Source: Punica granatum | Lineage: Eukaryota > Streptophyta > Magnoliopsida > Myrtales > Lythraceae | NCBI RefSeq assembly: GCF_007655135.1 | Contig: NC_045129.1 | Coordinates: 27,873,391 to 27,937,390, forward strand | Length of the DNA: 64,000 nucleotides | Direction: 5' to 3' | Part shown: positions 39,736 through 50,231 of the stretch, one piece after another | Numbering within the stretch: position 1 is the stretch's first letter | Layout: each line of letters starts with the position of its first letter | Notes under the pieces: generated by a model | The model's input: the letters and a program-made list of their open reading frames with translations, nothing else | Databases searched by the model: none | Told to the model about the DNA's origin: nothing | Translations under genes and position numbers: made by a program

Positions 39736-42666
39736 CCCACATGAGTTCAAAGGATGCTAGAAGAGTTTGGATCCCAATCAATTGCACATTCAAATTTCAT
39801 AACACAAAAGACAAGGTACTGCTGATATGTGTAGAATGGCGATCTTGACAAGCCTGATATTGGTTTATCATGGCTTGATGCAATGGGAGCTTGGGAACTG
39901 ATTTTGCCCAGTTCGGGCGATCGGAGCATCATTAATTGATTCAATTGCTTGTTTGTATGTATGTGCGTTGTACGGCTTGTCTGGGCATGATCCGTCATCC
40001 TTTCGTAAACTTCCTGGGAGGCCTTGAGACCTTTGCCATCATGATTCTTGAGTCGCCTGGTCAATCTTATCTATCTTGCCCTGAATAGTAAACCGACTTT
40101 GTCAGATTATCTTCTGTTGGAACTCATATTATGGCCCAGTTGGTTCAAGACTTTGTTGTAGCCGGTGGACCAAAATGGAGTGCTGACAAATACACATAAA
40201 ATACAAGATATTGAGCGGAATCGATAAAACAGTACCTATATGTAAAACGAGGTAACTTAAAACACGGGAAATGATCAAAATCGAAGAAGAGGAGTCCACC
40301 AAGGACTTGTGAGAGTTTAAGCAAGCCCTCGGCCACCTCCAAGAGGAAGTTGCCGAGAGGTCCCATGGACCGTCTCAGGTCGAGGTGGCCTCCTTGGCCC
40401 CGATTCCAGCCCCCTACCATCATGCAACATATATTACACCGTCACATGATCGTTTAAACGAGCTCGCAACATAGTTCAAACAAAACATGAATTAAGTCGA
40501 TCGGTCACCACCTTATCACCCCCACAAAACATGAAAACTAAAAGTCATAACTGCTTTAAAGGGTTCGAGGATGTTTTACTTACGCCTCAGGATACGAAAG
40601 AGGTGACCTGGAGGCTCGAGAAAGGTAGCAAGGAGGCTGGAACTCACGGGTGACTCAGTTGAGCTGAAAATGGACTCGGCCAGACGAGAAGGTGAGCGTG
40701 GGTATGGATGCTCGGTGGCGCTTGGTCGCTAGGAGGTCCCAAGTGAAGGCTAGAGGTGGCGCTCAAGCCGTTAGTTCTCGGGCTGACCCGAAAAGAAAGA
40801 AAGACCCAAGAGAGACAGAGAGACCCTAGAGGATGAGGAACACGGGCTAGGTTGTGCATGGTGGAGAGGCTCTCAGATAATGACCAACTTGTCATGAGGA
40901 AGAAAGATGGCTATAGGTGGCCCGTTGAAGGATGTAGGCACCACTCGCCTTACTCATAGGGGAAGAAAACTCGCCAAGAAACGAGAAAAGATTGAAAAAT
41001 TCGTGACTATCCAGAGCTAGAACAGGCTGAATGAGACCTCAAATGGAAAAATGAACATCGCCAATGGACTTGGGATGTCTAATACGACTGGGATATGAAG
41101 TTTGTTTTGAGTTTAGGTCAAGTCAGGGAGCGGTCGTCGGAAAACAAGGATGGTTTCCAGGCAAATAGAGATGGATTTCGGTGGGATGAGGGTTGTTGTA
41201 GCTCCACCGAAAATGAGAAGCTTTAGAGAGGGCTTGAAGCTTGAGAGAGCTGAGAGCAAGTGAGAGTTTAGAGAGAATGTGTGTTCTTGAGAAAGGTGCT
41301 CTTCTCCTTGCTTTCTTTTTATCAATCCTTCAAGAACAAAGGAAATACCAAATGAAGAGAAGAGAGGGAGGGACTGCTGCTAAGATTTGCTTGGAGCAAG
41401 GGGGACTAGATCCACATTTTGTGAGAAGTTAGAGAAAGGATAGATTGGATGTGTACTTAGTTGCTAAGATATGGGCCAAGTATCCTCCAAATGAGGAAAA
41501 GAGAAGAGAAAAGGCTTGGAGAGGGTAGCCCGCCATATGGTTAGAGCTGCGGGTCCCACGATGACCATGAGGAGTCAAGGAAGCTCGGGCCTCGGTCTGT
41601 TGTGCATTCGATCTTTGTGACTCGATTGGACGGCACGTCATCGATGTCGGCGAGGAGTGGATTTCGTTGAGCCCAATGTCAATGTGTTTTGTTTGAACCG
41701 ATAACTTGAGGGTTCGAAGGCTCGAGAGTCTTTTTTGCTCCATTTAGGTTATCTGAGTGAAGCTAATCGTTTCTATCAACTTCCTGCATGTTCACGTTTT
41801 GTTTCGATCGTTTTGCTATGTTTTGTTGTCGGGGCGGAACAATTGACTCCGCAACCCCGAATACAAATGGCAATTAGAAGAAGACCGAGGAACTTGCAGT
41901 CGAATTGCTCTCACTGTTTCTTGAGTGTCTTGAGGGGTCCAAAACTCATTGTGTTCTTTGTTTATTAAAATCGAACCTCGAAAATTTTTCGAGCGGCGTT
42001 TGAGACCCTTCTAGAGCTACTCTGGAAGGCTAAATGATGTATGTAGTTCAATCTGAAAATGTCATCTCTATGGAGTCACTGGGACTGGCTGGGCTTAACC
42101 TTGGTTGTTAACATTTCGATTGATGAGCCAGCGGCTCAAGAACCTCACTAGAAGAGGTCCTTTGCTCACTCGAGAATAACTCGTGAAGTGAAGATGATTT
42201 CCAGAGAGTAATCTGAAGAGTGCTCCATGGTCCTGAGGACCCTTGGGTATGGTCGGGCCTGACCTTGGGCGCTCACGATTCATCTGATAAGTCAGTGACT
42301 CGGGAGCCTCGCTAGAAATCATCTAAGATTACTCGGGAGTGCTCCGGCTCAAACAGATGATTTGCGGAATGTAATCGAAGGTGCTCTTCATCAGTTTGGC
42401 ACTATGAGGGATTTTTAGAGTCTCGCATTGAATACCTTCTGATAGCTCGGTGAGCTAACAATGAATAGTGTTGTTGGAAGTCGCTTGCTAACCCGAGATC
42501 ACATGTCGTTCGGACTCTTTGATTGTTCTCTAGGACTTGCCGGGGAATTCTTGAGACTCTCTGCATGGTTGCAATTCTAGTGTGTTCTGCTTGACCTTGT
42601 TAATTCAGCTATAAATAGCGATCTGGGGTCTGCCAGACCGTTTTTTGTTAGAAATCTGGAAGGTAA

Positions 42667-42960
42667 TTGTTGGGAGCCCCGTTGATGGCCTCCACGGTTG
42701 CCTCTGATGCAGCATTCAACTGTAGAGGTCGTATTCTCGATCAATATTGGAGTTCTTTGAAACCTAACTTTATGGAAGCACTCATGTGCTCTCGAGATTG
42801 GTGTTATGAATTAGCCAGTAAGTATGCTTTATTAGTACTTTTCAGATCTAGTTGATCTTTCTTTATTTCGAATGTAGATGCTTGTGGGATTTCCGTAGAT
42901 CAACTCACTGAGGATGTGAGAAACTTACATAGTAGAGAGGAGCTATCAACTTAAGGGTCC
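42667..42960 (+). pseudogene. hAT transposase C-terminal remnant
   Basis: The frame reads MASTVASDAAFNCRGRILD, then YWSSLKPNFMEALMCSRDW, the conserved hAT dimerisation block (normally STVASE.AFS..GR.L...RS.L.P..VEALIC..DW). An acidic tail with DQLTEDVRNLHSREEL follows in a shifted frame, as in plant hAT proteins. The N-terminal BED finger and catalytic core are missing. A motif set GACACGATACGAATTGCC with CAACC near 43515-43545 looks like a hAT 3' terminus. The remnant abuts the right side of the copy 2 element. Confidence 0.78.
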
Positions 42961-42999
42961 AATACTGTGGTTAAGAATTAGTAAGACTTTTAAAAAGCT

Positions 43000-44037
43000 A
43001 ATATTCTTTCTTTTTTTTTCCTTTAATTTTTATATATTATAATAACATTTTTACTTACACTGAACAAGTATTCTTAGGTTCCATTAAAGATGGCACATGG
43101 AGCTGAATTTTTTTCTTTAGCTGAGTGAGGACCCGATATTTTATTAATTTAACTATTGTCTTTTGTTATCGAGTGATGAAACTTATGGTGAATGTCATCA
43201 AGTTCGGTTTCACATTTTGTTACTATGATCTTAGACTACGAATGTATGTTGTGTGTGCATTGTGTTCTACTTAAGAGTGTGTTTATCCAAGTATCTGATA
43301 TGTTGGACTGTTATTGTGTTTTAACCCATAGGTATGGATAAGTGTACCTATTATGACACGTTTTAATAAATATGTTCGCATGTTGTATCTAGATTGACAC
43401 GGATATAAACAGATCGTGTTTATGTTTTTAAAATCTAACCCATTTAATAATCATGTCGTGTACGAGTGATGACTTCGATGACAAGCGTCCGTTTAGACAC
43501 GACACTTATAAACACGACACGATACGAATTGCCAACCATAAACTCGAAGGTGGGGTCAGAGCCCCTGGCCAGAGCCCCCAACCCCTCCCTTCTGGCTACT
43601 CTTGTAGCCGAACCTTTTCTCTTTTATTTTTTAATATAATCATGAAAAGTTCTTGTTAATTAAATAAAATATTAAGTTAAAAACTTAAAATCCACTTCAA
43701 CGGCGTTAATGGAAAATGTGACAGCAGGACTAAAGTGGCAAAAACATGGAAGTTTGAGGACAAGAATGGTAGAAAAAGAGTTTTAGGACTAAAGTGGCAA
43801 AAGTGTTAGGTTCAAAACTAAAAGTGTCTTTTTCTCAAAAAAATCTAACAAAACACTTCCTAAGTTTTCTTTCTTGTAATTTGATTCTAGAAACTTCATC
43901 ATGAGTTCTTTCCTTTGACCAATACCTTCATTCTTAGAATGTCCCAAAATCTTTGTAGAATCACAAACTATCGCTCTTATAGGGTACTACCATAATACTA
44001 TGCAGTTGAAACAATTTTAGAATATTTAGACTTCATG
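43000..44037. other. hAT 3' non-coding flank and other repeat debris
   Basis: The segment 43330-43545 is rich in GACACG-type motifs, which commonly lie near hAT ends. At 43660-43850 a single arm with 'GGACTAAAGTGGCAAAA' twice resembles one arm of an inverted-repeat element whose other arm is not seen. No gene was found. Confidence 0.4.
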
Positions 44038-44045
44038 GATGTTAT

Positions 44046-44706
44046 TAGGAGTGTACATGGGTACCGGATATACCTGGAACATGTCAGAACCTACCCGTTA
44101 GGGTAGGGTCCGGGTCGCTCATATTGAAAATATAGTAGGATTCGAGTATTAAAATAAGAAATAGGCGAAAACCGATTCTGGTTTCGGTTCTTGCAAATAA
44201 GGTACCCGGACCCGATAATAATCTTCTCCAGTTATATTCAAATATAGTTCTCCCTTTTACTTTACCATCTTCCCCTTTATGTTTGTCTCTCTCTCTCGGT
44301 GGAAACTTCGCATTCATTATCGTTGGCAGCTTTGGTTCGATGACCTCAGTGTGTTCTCGGTGAGGCCTAATCGCATTACAGATGTTTAGCTTTATGGATG
44401 GATTGATGAGACATATTACTCTTTGTTGTAAATGTATTGTGGATTAATTTAAATCTATGTCGACATTTTATTTTGTGTGATTACTGATTATGGATGAGAC
44501 ATTTTCGGTTTTATTTAGCAAGACAAAAAAATTTACAGGTTTCAACAAGATACTCAGAACCTGTGATATAATACAGGTTCCGGGTAGGTTCTGGTTCCAG
44601 GACTCAACAGGGTAGGATCTGGCTCCAAAATCTTGAAACTTGTTATTTACAAGGTAAAGTTCGGGTATCGTAAAAAAAACATGATACTCAGATCCGAACA
44701 CCACTA
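44046..44706. mobile_element. Non-autonomous hAT element (661 bp)
   Basis: The left end TAGGAGTGTACATGGG and the right end ...CGAACACCACTA are inverted (TAGGAGTGT versus TAGTGGTGT). The flanks GATGTTAT (44038-44045) and GATGTTAT (44707-44714) form a perfect 8-bp target duplication, the length made by hAT transposases. Subterminal repeats of GGGTACCGG / CCGGGTAGG type occur on both sides. No transposase is encoded. Confidence 0.88.
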
Positions 44707-44714
44707 GATGTTAT

Positions 44715-45679
44715 TGCAGTGGCATGAGTGAACTGTGAAACACTTCGACTATCCTTGCCTTTGCATGCGCATGCTTTGCCACAACACCGACTGCACAATA
44801 TTCTTTAATCAAATATAACTTCTTTATATGGACTCCAAATTGTGCACCATTCAGAGCATTGAATTATTGTCTTGATGAGTTTTCAGCTAATATGCAATTT
44901 ACCCTAGATCATTCAAGAATTTCCGACCGAATACCCGCAAAACTTTAAGACCAAATATTGATGATAGTAAGAATCAACTAAAAATAACTTAAAATTAATG
45001 AAATCTACTAAATTGCAATGAAATCTAAACAACCAAAAAAAAGACTAGAAACATTCAAAATAAACCTATACTAATGAGTTGGCTTTGATTTAACCCGTGA
45101 AAGGTATCTTGATAACTCTACTTTTTTTAGAGTTATTTTACAATCTCTCAACCTAACTTTTACTAGTCTTGAGAATATTAACTAAACTCAACAAAGCTGA
45201 ATACCGAAAACAAAAAACATCACTTGGCACAACTTAGATCAATTACATATAAAATAGTTCCCTTTTTCATTATGAGGAATAGTTCGTATCCCAGTCATAA
45301 TCATATTCAATTATCAATTGCACATATAATTCCAAACTATCACCAACTCCATCATTAATAGAAATCTCGTGAAGTGTTTATGTGATCTCTTGTTAGGTCA
45401 TGCACGTAATATCAAGGGATCTATATTCATACAAGACATGCATAATGAAAGATTCTAACAAGTCTATCCATGATCCTTGCTACACAAATCATTTCCACTA
45501 TCGCACTTCAACAATTAAAGAAGTAGCACAACTCCTAATGCTTTGCCCCTATATTTATGATTGTTTACACCCATTTTCCGTAATTAGTGAAGATTGCTAA
45601 GTTGTGACGTATGTTCGATGATTGCGATAATTTTCTCAAGGTTTTGGACGTGCTAGTTAAGAGTGGAGGAGTGGGCCAT
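44715..45679. other. Intergenic DNA, nothing seen
   Basis: AT-rich sequence without recognisable coding, RNA or repeat structure by eye. Confidence 0.45.
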
Positions 45680-45688
45680 GTTTATTTT

Positions 45689-46114
45689 GGATAAATTGCA
45701 CTGATGGTCCAAAAAGTTTTACAAATGTTTCAATATGGTACACAAAAATTTTTTGCTACTTGATGGTACAAAATGTTTCAAAGTTATTTCAGTATAGTAC
45801 AAACCGTCATCTCGCTATTGACGCCGTAAAGCCGTCATTCACAAGATCTGTAAATTTAGTACCATCATGTAACTTAAGTAAAACATTTTGTACTATTAAG
45901 TTACAACTTCAAAACATTTTGTACCATCATGTAACGTCCCACAAAAATTGGTTTGCACCATCAGCGTTGGCTTGATGGCGTCAATGGCAAGATAACGATT
46001 TGTACTATACTAAAACAACTTTGAAACATTTTGTACCATCAAGTAGCAAAAAAAACTTTTTGTACCATATCGAAATGTTTGTAAAATTTTTTGGACCATC
46101 ACTGCAATTTACCC
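45689..46114. mobile_element. Mutator-type MITE (426 bp)
   Basis: The long inverted arms of about 150 bp include ATAAATTGCACTGATGGTCC at the left and its inverse at the right, plus ACAAAATGTTTCAAAGTT on both sides. The flanks GTTTATTTT (45680-45688) and GTTTATTTT (46115-46123) form a perfect 9-bp target duplication, diagnostic of Mutator-like transposition. It encodes no protein. Confidence 0.9.
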
Positions 46115-46123
46115 GTTTATTTT

Positions 46124-48412
46124 TGCATGGGCCGAAGTAGAAGAGAAGCCTAACATAAAGAACCCGTTATGGAAGCCTATTATGGAGATATATGGACACT
46201 TGGGCGTGCATATTCAACAGAGGCGGTGAATTTTATTTTCCTTGGTAGCCGAATATTCTTGGTGAGCAAGCATGTCAAGATCTCGTGTTATCTTTCACTT
46301 TAGGAAGTCGAATGAGTCGGATATTTCTCTGATTTTATTTGATATCTTATTTTTAGGCAATCTAGATAGTCCTAGTAGTCAATTTCCAATTTGATATGAT
46401 CTCGATATCTCGTAATTATAGGCGTATTCATTTAGAGAGATATTCTAGGGTTTGATTATAACGCCTATAAATACATGTCTTCTAGTTCGTTGTAGGGGTC
46501 CCCAACCAATACATCAATCGTACCATTTATTTATTTTTTCCTTTCCCGCACTTTGCTTTTACCTATCCTTTATTTTCCTTGCAGTTTGACCTTCCAAGCA
46601 CTTTCATTTATCGCACTTCCTTTCTCGCACTTCCAATTTCCATACTATCTTTCCTTTAATGATTCCCCGTGGATCGAAGCAAATTCGTTCTTGGAGCTCT
46701 CGGGCATCAAGACGAAGACTTTTATAATCTTAGGCAACGGTTGTTGAAGTTGCTTAAGGAATTTGAGGTTCACTAGATTAGTGGACTTTCTCAAAATCAT
46801 AACTCAGTTTACTGAGTTATCTTGGTTGAGAATATTACGCGGGCTCATGAGCTGCTTATTTATTTTCGGAGTCGTGCTTATGCATGGATAATTGGTGAAG
46901 AACTCGTAATGGCTAAATCCCCAAGTCGTGAGATCATTTGAGGCGCACTTTAATTTCAAAGATTTAAAACCTAGCCACCATTCAATCCCATGGACTTTCT
47001 AGGGCAGTGGTACACGTTTTGTATAAGTGGGGCCGACTAGTAACATGTTAATTTTTGGAACCGCTTCCTGGCACGTATAGGATCTTCCCACATGTTGCCG
47101 AATTGGTGTCTTGACGTTTTCAACGTGATAAACAATGATTCATGTCATTCGAATTAGTCTAAGGCATTTAAAGGCACCCCTGGGTCTATTTTCAAGTCAA
47201 TTAACGACATTGTTAAAACCACAAGCACGTACCCAAGTTTAAGCACTTATATGCAAATTTTCATAATATGCTAGGATATCGATACTCAATACCTTGGCAA
47301 CCTCGGCTATTGTTATTCTTTGATTTTTCTTCACTTTTGTTTTTCTTATTTTCTTTTTCGTTCATTCAATAGCACTCATAATTTATTCGAGGAGCACAAG
47401 TGAGCAAAGAACACTTTGAGTTTCCTTGGTGCAACATGTGTGTGCTTTCCCCACGCACCGACAACACTTTTTCTACCGTCGGCTATAACGTTTTCATATG
47501 AACTATAAATTGCAGGCCAGAAGAAGTGTCGACTTAGTTCGATTATCTTGACGAGCTTTTGGTTAACATATATGCAATTTGCCCCAATTCTTCGAGAATT
47601 TCCTGCCAAATTATCCACACCAAGTTACCTGTCATTAACAAGTTTCCAACCATCAATAACTTAACACAATGTTGGCTTAATCTTCCATGCCAAGGCTTAC
47701 TAATCAGGAGATGCGCTTCTCCTTAATCACACTTGTAAGGAGGGCATCTAGCCATGAGGTGGGTTTCCTCTTCTGCACTCGAATTTACTGACCATGAGAT
47801 AAGCTTCCCGTTCCACACTTGGGCTTAGCATGGTGTGAGTGACATGAACACACAAAACCTACTTTGTTACTAAGTGACACTTCCACCCACATTAAAATCT
47901 CATTTTGACATATTAAATTCCTACGGATTATGCACGTCCACATGATCTTATACCATGTAAGTGACTAGGTCAATGTGTAGCTCAAAATCTAGGCCCAGTA
48001 GAAATTTAGCATAGTATCAAAGTGGCGTGCACGTCTATGTAAGCTCATATATGATAGGCCTAGAGTTCAAACATTCTAAAAATTATGCCTAAAGTTAGTC
48101 TCCCTAGCCCAAGCATGGAATTCTAAACCCCTCCTACTAATTTGTAAAACTAAGTGCGAGAGCAATAGAATTTGTCCATCTCATGATCAAATGTTGAAGG
48201 CGGGTCTTTAGGAGCAAGTAGTAAGCGATGGTGATTTTGAACGACCACAAGTTGTCACATGTGAGTGGGTCTTGACAATCAGTTGTCATACATTAAAAAG
48301 ACAAAAAGAAAACATAGGACTATAAAGAAATCAGTTTTCACAACCTTTTCGATTAACATTTTAAATTAGATATTGATTGAAATACTTGTAGATTAAGTCC
48401 AACAAGTCACTT
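46124..48412. other. Intergenic DNA; possible LTR-like fragment near 46.4-46.6 kb
   Basis: Near 46465 the sequence CCTATAAATACATGTC, followed by a GTTGTAGGGGTCC segment and a pyrimidine-rich run, is reminiscent of the promoter and R region of a plant LTR. No partner LTR, primer site or coding sequence was found. The rest shows no recognisable feature. Confidence 0.35.
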
Positions 48413-48748
48413 TGTTTGGTAACAAAATCCAACTTAATTTAAGTTAATTTAACTTTAACATTTCACTCAATTCAACAACACAATAATCACTTTTATTTTT
48501 TTCTTCAAATTCTCTTTCATATTTTTTTCATATATATTATTACAATTAATTTTTAATCATAAATTCTTTCAACTATTCAACATTTTTCCTTCAATTTCAA
48601 CATTTTTTTTTAATTCAACAACACAATCATTACTTTTTATCTTCTTCTTCTTTAAATTCTCTCACATATTTTTTTTCAACTATTTTTGTCTTCATCTTTT
48701 AAAATCAAGCTAAATCAAATTAGATTAAACTTAACTTTGTTAACAAAT
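48413..48748. mobile_element. MITE-like element related to the one at 2677
   Basis: The ends TTTGGTAACAAAATCCAACT and its inverse (AACTTTGTTAACAAAT) bound an AT-rich core that contains 'AATTCAACAACACAATCATTA' and 'CTTCTTCTTTAAATTC' phrases shared with 2677-3017. No coding capacity; target duplication not resolved. Confidence 0.5.
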
Positions 48749-48857
48749 GTAATATTAATATTCTAAGTTTCGTTCTGATTTGAAGAGATTTGTTGTAGTT
48801 AATTGTATTAACCATAGTTAATCATGTTTCATAAATTGTAACATAATTAGTTTATAG

Positions 48858-50231
48858 CAGTGTTATTAGAACCGGACCGGACATCAAACCGGTCGAGATA
48901 TGGATTTATGGATTTATGGGTTTATGGGTTCAACTGGGGAGTTCGATGGATCGGACAACATGTTTAATTATAAAACAAATTAAGTATTTATGAAAAAGAT
49001 ATTTCAAGCTCCACATTTCAGTTCAAGAAAAACAAGGGATATTCACTCATTTGAGTTTCTAGGACAAGTAGAATAGCAGCAGCCTCTCTGTGTTTTCTAG
49101 AGTCTGGACCACCACTAGCAGCTCTCATTCACCAGTTTTCTCTTTCTCTTTTCTCACTCTCGAGTCAAAAGAAAACACAGCAGTAACTCTATCCTCTGCC
49201 AACTCCTCTCCATCCTCTCGCCACCATCAACATCATTCATCTTTCTTCTCTTCTCTATGGACTTCCACAAACAGCGGACCATCCTTCCATCTCGGCCTCT
49301 GGTCCCTCCTCTGCTCGGTCACATGATCTTCATCACCAATAACCATTTTCATCCCGTCTCGGCCCCCACACCAGCAGACAGCCCCTTCCATCTCCCATAA
49401 TCATCACAGCTCTTTCTCACCATCTCTCTCTCAGCTTAGCTTCTCCCAAGCTCGTCCATCACCGTCACCATCTTCAACTTCTCACGATTGTCACAACCAT
49501 CAGCACACACACTCTCACTCTCTTTCTCTCGGTCAACTCCCTCTCTTCCTCACCGCTTCTCTCTCGGCTTCTCCATTACTCCTTCCTTATCACCATGACC
49601 ATCACCTTTTGGCTCCTCCACATGCCCATCAATCAATAACCAAATTGCAATCATAGAATAAAATAAATCAAGATGTAATATCCAAACAAAATAACATAAA
49701 CTTATTGGAAGTTGGAAGCAAAAAGCAAACCTCAAAATGGATTTCGTCTTGTTTTCAATCAAACACGAGAAGCAGTGACACGGGACGGCAAAAGAAAAGG
49801 GATGAGAAGCAAATCGTGCTTGAGGAGAAGTCGAGAAGAGACAGAAAGAGAAGAGGAAGCTGTTGCGATGCGACTTGTAATTGGAATTTGGAACTTCGTT
49901 CGTCAGTTCAACATCGACGTTGACTTCGATTCAGAATCGATCAGTTCAACAAAGATAGAGAGGTGAAGACTGAAGACTAGGGTTTATCCTTTCAGAATCG
50001 ATTCAATTAATTTTTATGTTTCTTTTTCAATTTTCGTTTAAAAAATTCTAAACCCATGCAACCAATCGGTTCACATGGATTTGATGGGTTTGCCTAAAAA
50101 TTGCTTGGATTTTTTGGTTCACCTTTCTATTTATGCATTTTTCGATTTTCAAGCTAACCGGATCGAACATAAGTCCGATTTTAGGTCTGATAGGTTGAAC
50201 CGCTAGGTCCAGTTCGGTTCTGATAACACTG
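48858..50231. mobile_element. Non-autonomous hAT-like element (~1.37 kb) with a gene-like core
   Basis: The left end CAGTGTTATTAGAACCGG is matched in inverse by CCGGTTC-like sequence and GTTCTGATAACACTG at the right. Subterminal ACCGG motifs are numerous. The flanks GTTTATAG (48850-48857) and GTTTGATAG (from 50232) are an 8-bp target duplication with one inserted base. The core at 49080-49960 is rich in TCTC and CACC and differs in composition from the ends, which may indicate captured sequence, but no protein was identified. Confidence 0.75.

Larger units (their letters stand above)
36249..40188. mobile_element. Long non-coding LTR-like element, copy 3 (3,940 bp), nested in copy 2
   Basis: It starts TGTGCGCACCTGAATTTC and ends ATGGAGTGCTGACA. 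The 5-bp sequence AATAC lies directly on both sides (36244-36248 and 40189-40193), a perfect target duplication. There is no coding capacity. It is shorter than copies 1 and 2 because of internal deletions and carries its own internal minisatellites. No second LTR is seen. Confidence 0.82.
33461..42669. mobile_element. Long non-coding LTR-like element, copy 2, containing copy 3
   Basis: It starts TGTACGGACCCAAATTTCG and follows copy 1 in order: an 'AGTGTCCACCTTCCC' segment, a 'CGATCAATTCGGGCC' segment and the '..TTTTTAGAGTC..' part near the end. Once nested copy 3 and its duplicated target are subtracted, its length is about 5.26 kb, close to the 5,276 bp of copy 1. The extreme right end is not clear: the terminal GGGTGCTGACA is not visible and the sequence passes into a hAT remnant near 42670. 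GTGGG (33456-33460) and TTGGG (42670-42674) might be a decayed target duplication. Confidence 0.65.

Noticed and set aside
47995..48040. Phrase resembling a copia primer site (AGTATCAAAGTGGC)
   Set aside because: No LTR end directly precedes it and no gag follows, so it is probably chance or a very old relic.
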